Source: Lactarius indigo
Lineage: Eukaryota > Basidiomycota > Agaricomycetes > Russulales > Russulaceae
DNA: 64,000 bases
Reading direction: 5' to 3'
Assembly: GCA_025766275.1 (NCBI GenBank)
Contig: JAFKAC010000046.1
Span: 248,001-312,000 of the forward strand
The translations under genes were made by a program, and so were the position numbers. This document shows, piece after piece, positions 11,246 to 20,680 of this stretch; position 1 is the first letter of the stretch; each line of letters begins with the position of its first letter. The notes beneath the pieces are model-generated. The model made no database searches. It was not told the DNA's origin and saw only the letters and a list, made by a program, of their open reading frames with translations.

Positions 11246-11262
11246 AGCATGAGGCACCAGAC

Positions 11263-12078
11263 TCACTGAAAGTCACGAGCGATCCACTCGCGTTGCTCGT
11301 CTTCGATACGTCGGAATACGTCGGCGCGCTCCAGGCGGTACACACAGTCCATCTTGTCCTCGCGGGCGACGAGAACCATGCCGCGAAGCTGGCGAATGCA
11401 CGCCTGTAGGCGCGATTCTTCGTGAGCTGCGGCGCGATACCGTGTCACCTCCGCAACCAGGGACTCATCCCCTATGCGGTTAAGTGCGCGGTCCGTGAGT
11501 TTGTCGGCGGCGAGGATTACAAGATCCTCGTGGGCAATGAAGGCACGATTCGCAGCCGAGAGATGGGGAGTGGCATAAAGGGGTTTGCCGTAGAGATAAG
11601 GGGATCCCGGGATTACTCCCAGGACGAAAGGGTTCGCACCTCCGACAATCTGCACGTGGCTCGCCTGCAGTTCTACTCCATCCGGCCTGGTGATGGGGAA
11701 GTGAATGTGATGGGGCTGTCGATTCGCCCGGAACCCTTCAGGCGCAAGGACCTGCGCCGGGTCGTCGTCTCGCGTAATGGGGGTGTGTAGTGCGACGCCG
11801 GGCAGTCGCACACGTCCTTGAGACATGGGGGTTCCGTCGGTGTGCAGGAGCCACGGGGTGATTCCGGGATCAGCAGAGTCGCGGTTCGTTCGAAGGAGGG
11901 GGTGGCTGACCGGGTAGTAATCTCCGTCGTCATGGTCAGCTTGGTCCGGCATCGCTGCCTGCGCTGCCGCAACTCGCTCAATCTCTCCTGTGCTAACCTC
12001 AACTGTTCTCTGGCCCACTCCTGAGCTGTCCTCCGCCAAGCCTCCGCCGCTTCCATCTCCTCCCGGTCCTTCGTTAGG
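11263..12078 (-). CDS. C-terminal extension of element D pol, downstream of an in-frame TGA
   Basis: The same reading frame as pol continues after the TGA at 12079-12081 and stays open to 11263. It aligns residue by residue with the C-terminal extension of element A, where no stop exists. Features are an acidic/Pro-rich segment, a conserved block (DGTPMSQGRVRLPGVALHTP) and a C-terminal charged helix. The function of this domain is not known to me. It would be made only by readthrough of the TGA, so in this copy it is probably lost. Confidence 0.7.
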   Translation of the reverse strand, partial: PNEGPGGDGSGGGLAEDSSGVGQRTVEVSTGEIERVAAAQAAMPDQADHDDGDYYPVSHPLLRTNRDSADPGITPWLLHTDGTPMSQGRVRLPGVALHTPITRDDDPAQVLAPEGFRANRQPHHIHFPITRPDGVELQASHVQIVGGANPFVLGVIPGSPYLYGKPLYATPHLSAANRAFIAHEDLVILAADKLTDRALNRIGDESLVAEVTRYRAAAHEESRLQACIRQLRGMVLVAREDKMDCVYRLERADVFRRIEDEQREWIARDFQ

Positions 12079-12395
12079 TCAATTGGCTGGGAAAACTCCC
12101 CTAATACCGATAAGAGCGTCGTCTGGGGGGATGATCGCGATGGGTTCCCGCGCCCCGCTGTCATCTCGGAAGATGTGAGTGACGGCATGCTGCTGCTCGT
12201 CGCTGGGCTGGCGCGCGGGGTCTGGGAACCTCTGTAGGAGGTTAGCCCATTCTTGAGCGGTGATATGCCCCGTTCGCATGTTTGCAGGTGTGTACGGAGT
12301 GAGCTGGACCGCTGGAACCACGGTTTCTTCGTCGTCTTGGATGATGGCGGCGGCGTCTTGCGCGACTTGGTCGAGGAGGATCGCTGTGGTGACAT
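11673..12395 (-). other. Overlapping 240-codon open frame in the pol extension of element D
   Basis: Counterpart of the 1511-2236 frame in element A: same start position relative to pol, same length within one codon, same Arg/Ser/Thr-rich composition and central charged helix. It remains open although the pol frame beside it has a TGA. Coding status is unproven. Confidence 0.3.
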
Positions 12396-15300
12396 GTCTG
12401 AGAGGGGAAGTGGGCATAGAAGTAGAGGTGGATCGAATGTAGGAGTGATACTCTCCCTGACGTTCTTCGATGGCGCTTTTAAGTCCTCGTGCGGTCGTTC
12501 GGGCCGCTTGGTACGCCTCTATTGCCTCCGGAGCAAAAACGTCATCCTTATCGACCCACTGATTCTCCGAGTCGGGATAGCCCTTCCATTTGATGAGATA
12601 TTGGAGCTTCTTGCGACGGCCGAAATGCCGTGAGTCCAGAACGGCCTCGACTTCGTATTCTTCTTCCCCTTCTACAAGATCCGGTGGCGGTCGAGGGAAA
12701 TTTTCGCCATGCATGGTCGTGCTTCTGTACGGCGTGAGAAGATCTATGTGAAACACCGGGTGGATGCTCCACTGCGTGGGAAGTTCAAGGCGGTAATTGT
12801 ATGGGGACATCACCTGGACCACTTTGAAAGGACCGTGGCGTCGCGCCGCTAATTTTGCCGTAGGTTGATTGGTTCGAAGGTGTTTCCCTTCTAACCACAC
12901 TTGGTCGCCTATTTGATATCTCGGGGTATCTCGATGTTTCACCCAACTGTCCTGGGCCTTCTTGATAAGGGTCTGGGCCAGCTGTCGCGCTTCCTTGAGT
13001 TGAGTGAGTCTGGTGACGACGCGTGGGATAGGGGATGGCTTATCCGTCCAATCCGCTGTCAGGTCATATCCCATAAGCAGCATAAAGGGTGACTGCTTCG
13101 TGTGCTCGTGGGGCCAATTATTGTGAGCGAATTCTGCTATGGGAAGGTACGCCGCCCAATTATCTTGACGCTCGTTGGCCCAGAACCGCAGATACTGTTC
13201 CAGCCATTGATTGGTTCGCTCCGATTGTCTGTCCATTCGTGGGTGATATGCCGTAGAGACATTTTGTTTGATGCCTAGAATTCGACAAACTTCCTTGGTG
13301 AATTTTGATGTAAACCGGGGGTCGCGATCACTGATGATTTTACGCGGTAGTCCGAACCGTTTGAATACATGAAGGACGTACAGGGTGGCCGTTTCTTCCG
13401 CAGTGATTTCTTTGTGACACGGGATAAATATCGACGCCTTGCTACAGTCGTGATCTGTAACCGTGAGGATACTATCATAGGTTTGCGATACTGGCAGTTT
13501 GGTGATAAAGTCCAACGCGATGGTGTGAAAAGGAGGGGCATCCGTTACCGCAATAATGGGGTGCAACGGCGCGCGCGTTGGTCTTGTATTGACTTTGTTT
13601 CGTTGGCAATCGGCACATCCTGTAACGTATTCGTACACATCTCGACGAATCCTGGGCCACCAAAAATGCCGTTCTACAATTCGTTGAGTTCTGCTGATGC
13701 CTGGATGTCCGTGAACGGGGAGATCATGGTGATCGTGTATTATCGCCCTGTACGTGGATATGGGCCCGGTGATTACCAGCCGTCCGTCTTTGTACCATTC
13801 CCCTTCTATCTTCTTCAGCTGGTGAGCATCGACCCACGTCTGGATGATCTTTGGGTCTTGCCGTCGCCTCGGCGTTTGTAGCAGCGGATGCGTTTCCAGG
13901 ATGCGGGCGGTATTAGCAGCTCGTACGAACACTTCAGGGGGTAAGACTACCACACCTTCGTTGTCTCCTTCTCCCTGGTCGTAGTCCGGTCGTCTAGATA
14001 AGGCGTCTGCTCTGCCGTTGTTCTTTCCTTTGATATGATGGATCTCGAAATCGTATTCCATCAGTTCTAGTACTTCCCGAGCGACCCGTCGGCTGATCTT
14101 CTGTGGGGTTTTCCAGTACTGAAGATTGAGATGGTCTGAAAAGATCTTGATTTTGTGTGGGGATCCCGCCAGTAGGGGTCTCCAATGCCTGAGAGCCTTG
14201 ACGATGGCCAGCAGCTCTAGGTCGTATATGTCGTAGTTGCGCTCAGCCTCATTCAGCGTGGCTGAATAATACCCTATCGGGTGCTTGCGACCGTCATTTT
14301 TCTTTTGTAGGAGTACGGCACCTACCGCGAATCCAGACGCGTCGACCTCTAACTCGAATTGGTCTTGTAAGTTGGGGTGTGCCAACACCGGTTCTTCCGT
14401 GACGAGACGCTTGAGGGTTCTGAATGCGCAGTCTTCGTCTTCTGTCCACTTCCATTCTGCATCCTTCCAGGTAAGTCGGTTTAATGGCCGTGCATGAGTG
14501 GCGAAACCGCGGATGAAAAGGCGGTAAAAGTTGCAGAAGCCTAGAAAGGATCGCACGTCCCTGACCTTTGCTGGGGTTGGCCAGTCCTTGATGCCGCGAA
14601 CTTTTACCGGGTCCATGCGTGTTACCCCCCTCTCAAGGATTACCCCCAGGTAATCCATCCGCGGTTGATGAAATAGGCACTTCTCGAGTTTGAAATAGAG
14701 GTCGTGGTCCTGGGCGACGCGGAGAACATCAGTCACCGCAGCAATATGATCAGCTATCGTGGAGCCTTCCCGTGTGGCAATCCCGATGTCGTCCATATAG
14801 ACTCGAATAACCGTCCCCCGCAGTTCGTGCTTTGCGATAGTGTCCCGGTAAATGTGGTTCATCATAGTTTGAAAGGTGGCTGGTGAGTTTGTAAGGCCAA
14901 AGAACATGACCGTTGGTTCGAAGAGACCGAATTTGGTTTTGAAAGCCGCCTTTTCTTGATCACCGTCGCGTATGCGGACATTGTTGTACCCCCAGCGGAT
15001 GTCGAGTTTGGTATAGATATGGGCATTACTGAGGTCGTAGATGAGGTCTTGGATGAGGGGAAGTGGATATTGGTTGCGTATGGTATGCGAGTTGATAACG
15101 CGATAGTCCTGTACAGGGCGTAGCTTCCCGTCCTTCTTTTTGACGAAGAAAAATGATGAGGCGTACGGGGAAATGGATGGTCGCAGATACCCCTGCTTAA
15201 GTTTCTCGTCCAGGAACTCCTTAAGCTTCCCCTCTTCTTCTTGTGTTAGTGGGTATATCTTGCAATCTATTGCGGATGGGGTACCGGGCTTGAAGTCGAT

Positions 15301-16071
15301 GGCGTGATCCCAAGGTCTTGCCGGGGGAAATCGTTGCGATGCTTCTTTGCTGAAGAGCTCTTGGAAGGCGGCGTATACTGCCGGCAGTTCTACGGGGTTG
15401 TCTTCCGTTTTTGCCCGGATGGCCAGTTCCGTGGACGTGGTTGCGCGTAAGTACGTCTCTTCTTCATCCATATCTCGGACAATTGATTCCTTTTCGTCAT
15501 CAGTGAGCGCGGCTGCGATGACGGTGTGACGACTTGGACTGTCCTGTGTGCTGATCACGACTGGCATGATCTCTTCGTGTATTACTGCATCTCGCCAGCT
15601 GATGGTTGGCTCATAGGTTGCCAACCATGGGTATCCTAGAACGATGTCTTCCCCACCAAGGTCGGTTACGAGGAAACGCATGGTCCTGTGATATCCCTTA
15701 GCGTATACATCTAAGTCCGTGAAGTGGGTGATAGACCCAGCTTTGTTTTCCGTATTGTCTATATTCCAAATTTTTCGCGGTTGTGGCAGGAGTTGAAGTC
15801 CAATGCCTAGCCTTTTGACGAAATTTGGGTGTATGAAGTTGTTGGTTGCTCCTGAGTCAACCAATGCTTTGATATCGGCCATTCGGTAATTCGTGCGAAT
15901 CGAGACTGGAATTCGAAGAGAGCGAAAGCGTGTCATGATTACAGAATTACAGTTTAAAGCCCTCACCCAGGCCGATGGGTTCAGGCGCTCCGAAAACCCT
16001 CTTTCCCCCATAGGTCCTGCAATATCAAGTCTTTTACTTCGTCGGGGGCGTTGGCTACTCCCGTAAGCCAT
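12079..16071 (-). CDS. Pol polyprotein (element D): protease, reverse transcriptase, RNase H, integrase, chromodomain
   Basis: 1330-codon frame overlapping the end of gag by 91 bases in the -1 phase. Order: aspartic protease (LVDSGATNNF, about residue 70), reverse transcriptase with YMDDIG near residue 430, RNase H, H2C2 zinc domain (HPGI...CADC), integrase with D (LDFITKLP), D (DRDPRF) and E, then a chromodomain (YEVEAVLD...YLIKWKGYP). Around the third catalytic residue it reads RMDRQSE where element A reads RTDGQSE. The glutamate is kept, but T and G are changed, which may impair integrase. The frame ends at a TGA (12079-12081) where element A has an arginine codon. Gag-Pol is presumably made by -1 slippage at 15993-15999. 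Confidence 0.93.
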   Translation of the reverse strand: MAYGSSQRPRRSKRLDIAGPMGERGFSERLNPSAWVRALNCNSVIMTRFRSLRIPVSIRTNYRMADIKALVDSGATNNFIHPNFVKRLGIGLQLLPQPRKIWNIDNTENKAGSITHFTDLDVYAKGYHRTMRFLVTDLGGEDIVLGYPWLATYEPTISWRDAVIHEEIMPVVISTQDSPSRHTVIAAALTDDEKESIVRDMDEEETYLRATTSTELAIRAKTEDNPVELPAVYAAFQELFSKEASQRFPPARPWDHAIDFKPGTPSAIDCKIYPLTQEEEGKLKEFLDEKLKQGYLRPSISPYASSFFFVKKKDGKLRPVQDYRVINSHTIRNQYPLPLIQDLIYDLSNAHIYTKLDIRWGYNNVRIRDGDQEKAAFKTKFGLFEPTVMFFGLTNSPATFQTMMNHIYRDTIAKHELRGTVIRVYMDDIGIATREGSTIADHIAAVTDVLRVAQDHDLYFKLEKCLFHQPRMDYLGVILERGVTRMDPVKVRGIKDWPTPAKVRDVRSFLGFCNFYRLFIRGFATHARPLNRLTWKDAEWKWTEDEDCAFRTLKRLVTEEPVLAHPNLQDQFELEVDASGFAVGAVLLQKKNDGRKHPIGYYSATLNEAERNYDIYDLELLAIVKALRHWRPLLAGSPHKIKIFSDHLNLQYWKTPQKISRRVAREVLELMEYDFEIHHIKGKNNGRADALSRRPDYDQGEGDNEGVVVLPPEVFVRAANTARILETHPLLQTPRRRQDPKIIQTWVDAHQLKKIEGEWYKDGRLVITGPISTYRAIIHDHHDLPVHGHPGISRTQRIVERHFWWPRIRRDVYEYVTGCADCQRNKVNTRPTRAPLHPIIAVTDAPPFHTIALDFITKLPVSQTYDSILTVTDHDCSKASIFIPCHKEITAEETATLYVLHVFKRFGLPRKIISDRDPRFTSKFTKEVCRILGIKQNVSTAYHPRMDRQSERTNQWLEQYLRFWANERQDNWAAYLPIAEFAHNNWPHEHTKQSPFMLLMGYDLTADWTDKPSPIPRVVTRLTQLKEARQLAQTLIKKAQDSWVKHRDTPRYQIGDQVWLEGKHLRTNQPTAKLAARRHGPFKVVQVMSPYNYRLELPTQWSIHPVFHIDLLTPYRSTTMHGENFPRPPPDLVEGEEEYEVEAVLDSRHFGRRKKLQYLIKWKGYPDSENQWVDKDDVFAPEAIEAYQAARTTARGLKSAIEERQGEYHSYIRSTSTSMPTSPLRHVTTAILLDQVAQDAAAIIQDDEETVVPAVQLTPYTPANMRTGHITAQEWANLLQRFPDPARQPSDEQQHAVTHIFRDDSGAREPIAIIPPDDALIGIRGVFPAN

Positions 16072-17978
16072 TCCTTAGCTCGTTCCTCCGCCGTCTTGCT
16101 GGTCGAAGCAGCTTGTATCTGGGCGGGCGGTACCTCTTGCGTGTAGTAGTCAGTTTCCGTCATTCGGACGGTAGAAGGTCCGGACTCTCGTGGTTGCCAT
16201 TGTCGGGGCTGTCGTGGATGGGGGCAATTTCGTGAGAGGTGGCCTGGTGCGTTGCAGTTATAGCACAGGACTGTCCTTAGGTCTCGTCGTACCCCTCCTC
16301 TCCCGCGTCCTCTGACTCCAGGACCTCCTCTTGGCGGAAACGGGGGTAGGTTAGTGTATGGTGGTTTACCGTAGTCGATTTCTTCTGACCCGGCCAATCT
16401 TGCCCTCGTTCGGTTGGCGGAGGTATCCATCGCCCATGGATTCGCAAGATTTTGTGGGACGCTCCAGTTAGCGTTTCCCGTCTTCTTCGGCTTGTTGTCC
16501 TTGTACTCATCCACTCTGGCTCTAATGTGGATATAGTTGTGTTGCCGACGGAGCGTTGCCCGTTTCCATTCGTCGAAGGTCTCCGGTTCGTCTAGGTCAT
16601 AGGTCTTTTCGTACAGCTTCTTGGGCAGCCCTTTTGTGAAGAGGTCGATGGTTTGAGGGTCGTTAAGGCGGTAGCCCGCCTTTCTGGCCGCTTCCTCGAA
16701 CTCATTGACGTATTTGTCGATGTCTCCATCGACCATTTTGAGGCCTTTCCTTAGCAGAGCTTGAGCCTGTTCGCGTTCGAGGGTGTTGACGAACCTTTGG
16801 TTAAACCCTTCTGCTACTGCGTTCCACAGATCTCGCGTATGTTGGTCTATTCCCCGTTGTATTTGTCGATTGAGCCATTTGAGGTACGAGAGTACCCATT
16901 CGCTGACGGACACTCCCTTGATGTAGGAGAGGAAAAGCAGGCATCGCCGGTAGTCGTTACGCATTACGGGGGTGTCGAGGTTCATCCCCCAGTATACGTG
17001 CCATTGGGTGAGGAACGAGTCTACTTTAGTGCGATCGCCGTCAAAAATGGTGGGAGGTTCACCGGTTAGTTTTTCGTGTCCATGGCCTCCTCCTCCTGCA
17101 CCTGCACCGCCACCCCCACCCCCACCCCCACCCCCACCTGGGGGTCCTTCTGGTGGGTTAGCTGGGAGGTCGGGTGGATTCCCTCCTCCTCCTGGGCGTC
17201 GGGGAAAGTCCCCCCCGGGGGGTCCTCCCCATCCTGGCGGGGGATCTAATGGCAGCCCTCGTCTTCCTCCCTCCCCCGACGGGGGATCTCCCTGGTCGGG
17301 TCCGATGGCTCGGAAGATTGCCGCGTCGTCCGCGGTCATTCGATGTCCTGTCTCGGGGTTGATAGGCATGAGATTTTGTTGGGATTCGTGTCTGATTGCT
17401 TCGGCCGCATCTCGTGCCGCTTGTTCTCTGACGGTCATGATTTCCTCTGCCGTCATTACTGTTGTTGCCATTTCTGCTGCGGGCGATTGTACGTGGATTA
17501 CTTCTGGCTGTTCTGAGATATGTAAGGACTCAGCTTGTTGAATGGTGTATTGTTCGATGGGTCCGACGCTTGCCGGGTGATTTTCCTCGCTTTGCTCTTC
17601 TTCTTCAGTTTCTTCGCTTACTGCTTCTCCGGTCGAATGTTCTCGTATTTGGCCGTCGATAGGCCCCCAGTCGGCTCGCGAGTTAAGTTCACGTGCGTCG
17701 ATATCGCACTGATATTGTCTTCCTGCTGGTCTGATGACGTCCCAGCGGTGATCTATGGGGTTCCACGTAATTTCCACCCAGCACAGGTGATCAAAGTTGA
17801 ACTCAACAGGTCTGAACCGTGTAGGTCCGTTGAATTCTACGAAGTATCCGGTTTCTTCCCCTCGGTCTCTCCAGCAGGCAGCTCCTAAGAATCGGGTTGG
17901 TACGTTGCGATCTCCTCTTCGCTCCAGGTGATAGGGGCGAAAGCTCGTCCACTGATCGCGTGTGTTGATAGTCGCCAC
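15981..17978 (-). CDS. Gag polyprotein (element D)
   Basis: 665-residue structural protein. The N-terminal region is shared with element C (TRDQWTSFRPY...). Next come an acidic segment, a Pro/Gly linker with a long glycine run (near 17100), the capsid region (PPTIFDGDR... onwards) and one CCHC knuckle (CYNCNAPGHLSRNC, about residue 570). It lies just downstream of the 5' LTR and primer site, as expected for the first gene. The stop falls 91 bases inside the pol frame. Confidence 0.93.
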   Translation of the reverse strand: MATINTRDQWTSFRPYHLERRGDRNVPTRFLGAACWRDRGEETGYFVEFNGPTRFRPVEFNFDHLCWVEITWNPIDHRWDVIRPAGRQYQCDIDARELNSRADWGPIDGQIREHSTGEAVSEETEEEEQSEENHPASVGPIEQYTIQQAESLHISEQPEVIHVQSPAAEMATTVMTAEEIMTVREQAARDAAEAIRHESQQNLMPINPETGHRMTADDAAIFRAIGPDQGDPPSGEGGRRGLPLDPPPGWGGPPGGDFPRRPGGGGNPPDLPANPPEGPPGGGGGGGGGGGAGAGGGGHGHEKLTGEPPTIFDGDRTKVDSFLTQWHVYWGMNLDTPVMRNDYRRCLLFLSYIKGVSVSEWVLSYLKWLNRQIQRGIDQHTRDLWNAVAEGFNQRFVNTLEREQAQALLRKGLKMVDGDIDKYVNEFEEAARKAGYRLNDPQTIDLFTKGLPKKLYEKTYDLDEPETFDEWKRATLRRQHNYIHIRARVDEYKDNKPKKTGNANWSVPQNLANPWAMDTSANRTRARLAGSEEIDYGKPPYTNLPPFPPRGGPGVRGRGRGGVRRDLRTVLCYNCNAPGHLSRNCPHPRQPRQWQPRESGPSTVRMTETDYYTQEVPPAQIQAASTSKTAEERAKEWLTGVANAPDEVKDLILQDLWGKEGFRSA
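15993..15999 (-). promoter_or_regulatory. Putative -1 frameshift heptamer GGGTTTT (element D)
   Basis: In the gag frame it reads GAG GGT TTT CGG AGC GCC TGA. Slippage by one base back gives GGG TTT TCG GAG, which is the pol frame (GFSERLNPSAW). The heptamer fits X XXY YYZ and is conserved in element C. Confidence 0.65.
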
Positions 17979-17981
17979 AGT

Positions 17982-17997
17982 GATATCTTGGTCTTAA
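17982..17997 (-). other. Primer-binding site of element D
   Basis: The sense strand next to the 5' LTR is TTAAGACCAAGATATC. Its 11-nt core AAGACCAAGAT (17985-17995) is the exact complement of ATCTTGGTCTT in the LTR (18190-18200), which lies about 30 bases downstream of a TATA-like sequence (18227-18234). This arrangement is expected for self-priming by the 5' end of the RNA. Confidence 0.65.
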
Positions 17998-18443
17998 TGT
18001 AACGCCGTCACAGCGTTAGCTCGACTTGAGCTCGAATAAAGGCGACTCTGGTAACTTAGCTAAGCACGTCCTAAGACGTATGGCACGAAGGCTTGTTCTA
18101 GATATTCGAAGATACTAGTTATGACGTAGGATCCTGCTACTCCGGAAGTAGAGGCGAAGAGATTCGAAAGCAAGAAGTGACGATTGAAGAAGACCAAGAT
18201 GGAGTGTCTTGGTCTTCCGCAGCTATCTTAAATACAGAGACAGCAGGCTTTCAAGCGCTGCTATGAGTCATCGTATCGTAGCGTCCAACGTGTCGCGTAA
18301 GTAGCGCAATCCTAATACTACTACTACCTGTACTAGGATCGAGTCATTCCTAAACACCTAACTCCAGCGTAAACCCCGAGTCCGTGACTAATCTACCTTA
18401 CCGCCGTAGTCACAACCGGTACAGTAAGGGTCCAACCGTAACA
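17998..18443 (-). repeat. 5' LTR of element D (446 bp)
   Basis: Same ends as the partner LTR at 10787-11232. The TATA-like tatttaag is on the sense strand, followed by the hairpin gaagaccaaga...tcttggtcttc. It probably carries the promoter. Confidence 0.95.
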
Positions 18444-18448
18444 CTGGG
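18444..18448. repeat. Target-site duplication CTGGG, right of element D
   Basis: Partner of 10782-10786. Removing one copy restores the gag frame of element B. Confidence 0.9.
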
Positions 18449-18726
18449 GCGTACTGCAGTTCGAACCAAACACTGCAGTAATTTTCGACGGCCTTTTTGA
18501 CGCCGCGAAATAGCATATAGTAGCCTGCCCAAGGGGCCTGACTATCTCCTTTTTGTAGGTATTCAACATTAGTTCGCAAGGGGTCGCCCGGCAGGGCGAT
18601 GTTGTCAGTGGTTCGAGGTTTGAGTTGGAAGGGAAGGGAGATTACTCCTCCTCCGTCACTTTCTGCAAAGGTGGATCTGGACATGTCAAAATCAGTTGTA
18701 TTCGTTCAAGGAATCGAGTTCAGGGA

Positions 18727-18738
18727 AAGCTCGACTTA
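18727..18738 (-). other. Primer-binding site of element B
   Basis: Sense-strand TAAGTCGAGCTT, next to the LTR edge at 18740. A perfect 12-nt complement lies in the LTR itself at 18931-18942. This is again consistent with self-priming, using a different sequence from the A/C/D family. Confidence 0.5.
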
Positions 18739-18739
18739 A

Positions 18740-18990
18740 TGTTACGCGCAGTAAGGCGTATCGTTCGGATTCGAGTCGGAGATCGAATCGGAGTTCGGAT
18801 AATGCCGACAATCAGACGGCGGAGCGATGATGCACAAGACGAGAGGGGAATGGCGAGTCAACGACGAGCGATTGTTTGAGTTCGTGAAGCCAAAGATGTT
18901 TATACGAGAAGTTACTGCAGTTGAATACAGTAAGTCGAGCTTAGAGCTCTTATAGCAGGATCCAAATCAATAGACCCCTTCAACAAATAC
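18740..18990 (-). repeat. 5' LTR of element B, outer end unresolved
   Basis: The inner edge is tgttacgcgc at 18740, next to the primer site. A TATA-like ctataag lies near 18949-18955 on the sense strand. Candidate outer ends ending in aca occur between about 18970 and 19070. The partner LTR is outside the window, so length and target duplication cannot be fixed. Confidence 0.45.
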
Positions 18991-19629
18991 ACAAGGTGCG
19001 GACTTGAAAGTTTACTAGCGGGGTTCATAATTAAGTCAGAGGAAAAATGTTTTTAAAATTAGTTATGTCACAAGAATCGAGTTATAAAATAGTTGTCCCA
19101 ACATATTGCTCGGCAGCGTTGCCATCCCTCCCAGTTCGAGCACGCACACACTTTGCTCAAGATATATATACAACATCTCAGTCCCACGTCATGTCTCACA
19201 GTATGCAGTTTCCTTGCAATGGTGTGGCACACCAGCCTGAAGCTGCGCTTGTTGAGCTGCGAGTCAAACTTCGTGAAGCATGGGACACTGAGAGTTAGTA
19301 TATAACAGGGGTTTCCGAACCCGGTATGGCCCAAGGGTTCGGGCAGGTACGGAATTTGTGACCCTCACGAAACCCTTACCCAATGTCACGGGTCACGGGT
19401 TTCGTTGGGCACACAGGTCACCGGACTGGGCGCTGCTGCAACGTGTCAACAACCACCACAGCAACATTCATGTCCAATGCAGTCCTCGTCAACTGCATTC
19501 ATTTGGTCCAGGAAACCCTCAAGAAGCTACTAGGCTAAGTGGTCTTGCCATGTCATTTTAGCTGACTTTTAGCTAACTACAATATTGTGTTTTTTTTTTT
19601 TTTTTTTACTGTCTAGGTTTAAACACGCT

Positions 19630-19925
19630 CTCTGGGTGCCACGACATCACAACACCAACATGGTGCCACAACTCGACATCACCACGACACCATGACACAG
19701 ACGCAGCGCCGACACCACAACATCAATATGGTGCCAACCGACGCGGTGCTGCAACACCACGACTCTGACACAGCGCCCTGGCACCATGACACCGACATGG
19801 CGCCACAACGTCACGATACCAATGCGGCGCTGTGACGCCACAGCAGCAACGTGGTGCCACGACCCCGTAACACCGATACGGCGCTGCGACACCCACGACA
19901 CCGACGCGGCTTGCAAGCCTCACCC
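19630..19925. repeat. Degenerate minisatellite rich in CACGAC / GGCGC words
   Basis: About 300 bases made of variants of a short unit such as gcgccacaacgtcacgataccaa, with many substitutions. Frames open through it on the minus strand are repeat artefacts. Confidence 0.6.
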
Positions 19926-20384
19926 ACAACGCTATGGCCTTCTTAGATTACAACTATTAGTGTAGTACAGTTACTAAATATACACTAGTCCTGTCGGACA
20001 CATGAAAAGGTAATTTTCACCATGCGGCCTGAGGTATCTCAGTCATATCACCCCATTGCACGGCAAGCACGACTTAGCATTGAAAGCGATAAGTATAATT
20101 TTATTCATTTATTTGTATTTATAACATTTATTTTCTGTGGGAAAAAAGGCCGGCATGAGTCGTTTAAACCCCGGTACCACTGTACTCGAAATGGAAGGGG
20201 CCTATCGATTTGGATCCTGCTGTAGTACATGGAAATCAGTCCTTAAGTACTACGGGTAAGAGTCATATGGAAGCTACGAGAATGTCCCTCGAATCATACA
20301 GAAGGTGCGAGTCAACAAGTTGGAGGGACGTTTAGAAACACTGAGAACGATCGAGAAGATACGAGAGGTAGAGGTACGTAGCGT

Positions 20385-20680
20385 AACACAGTACCTCAGG
20401 AGGTCTCACACTCGTAGGAGTTTTGTCCGCGCAAAAGTAGAATGGCCCGAAGGTTACACGGCGGACCCCCCTCCTCTCTACCTCTGGCAGCCACGGTGAC
20501 TGACTGCAGCTGTAGCCAACTCGAGACCCGTCGACAGCTGACAGCTGTACGGTATGGGGTGATTTCTCTTTGGCACTTCTAGTCAGTCTTGCGGAATGGG
20601 TCGCGGACACGAAAGGAGCCGAGTTGGGTGCGTTTCAATCAAGTTATCGTTACAACTGGATAGTATTTCGAGTACATACG
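20385..20680. repeat. Dispersed flank repeat, copy 1 (NLR locus)
   Basis: Shares a series of blocks in order with 32425-32690: gtacctcagg/a, gcgcaaaagtagaatg, ggttacacgg, cctctggcag, agctgtacggta, tctctttggcact, gtcttgcgga, aagttatcgtta. It lies next to the truncated NLR copy, while copy 2 lies upstream of the intact gene. Confidence 0.6.

Larger units (their letters stand above)
10787..18443 (-). mobile_element. Complete Ty3/gypsy chromodomain element D (7657 bp)
   Basis: Complete element on the minus strand: 446-bp LTRs at 17998-18443 (5') and 10787-11232 (3'), a primer site next to the 5' LTR, gag, pol in the -1 frame, a polypurine tract and a CTGGG target duplication on both sides. By eye the two LTRs differ at only two positions, so insertion is recent. 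It sits inside gag of element B. One in-frame TGA near the end of pol is the only clear coding lesion. Confidence 0.95.
9304..18684 (-). pseudogene. Gag polyprotein of element B, split in two by insertion of element D
   Basis: Two pieces, 18444-18684 (N-terminus, MSRSTFAESDGGG) and 9304-10781. When one copy of the 5-bp target site is counted, they rejoin in frame to a 572-codon protein (reading QYAP then DSKQHY across the junction). It has a capsid-like helical region and a CCHC knuckle (CYACGKQGHLSRNC, near 9540). Gag forms the virus-like particle that packages element RNA in the cytoplasm. No other stop or shift is visible, so disruption by D is the only evident lesion. Confidence 0.88.
6303..18990 (-). 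mobile_element. Ty3/gypsy element B, oldest host element of the nest
   Basis: Minus-strand element of a second Ty3 family. Visible parts are a 5' LTR (from 18740 rightwards, outer end unresolved), a primer site, gag interrupted by element D (10787-18443), and pol interrupted by element C (6302/6303). Its 3' end lies beyond the window, past C and A. Gag becomes one continuous frame when D and one CTGGG copy are removed, so B was probably intact when D landed. Confidence 0.85.
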
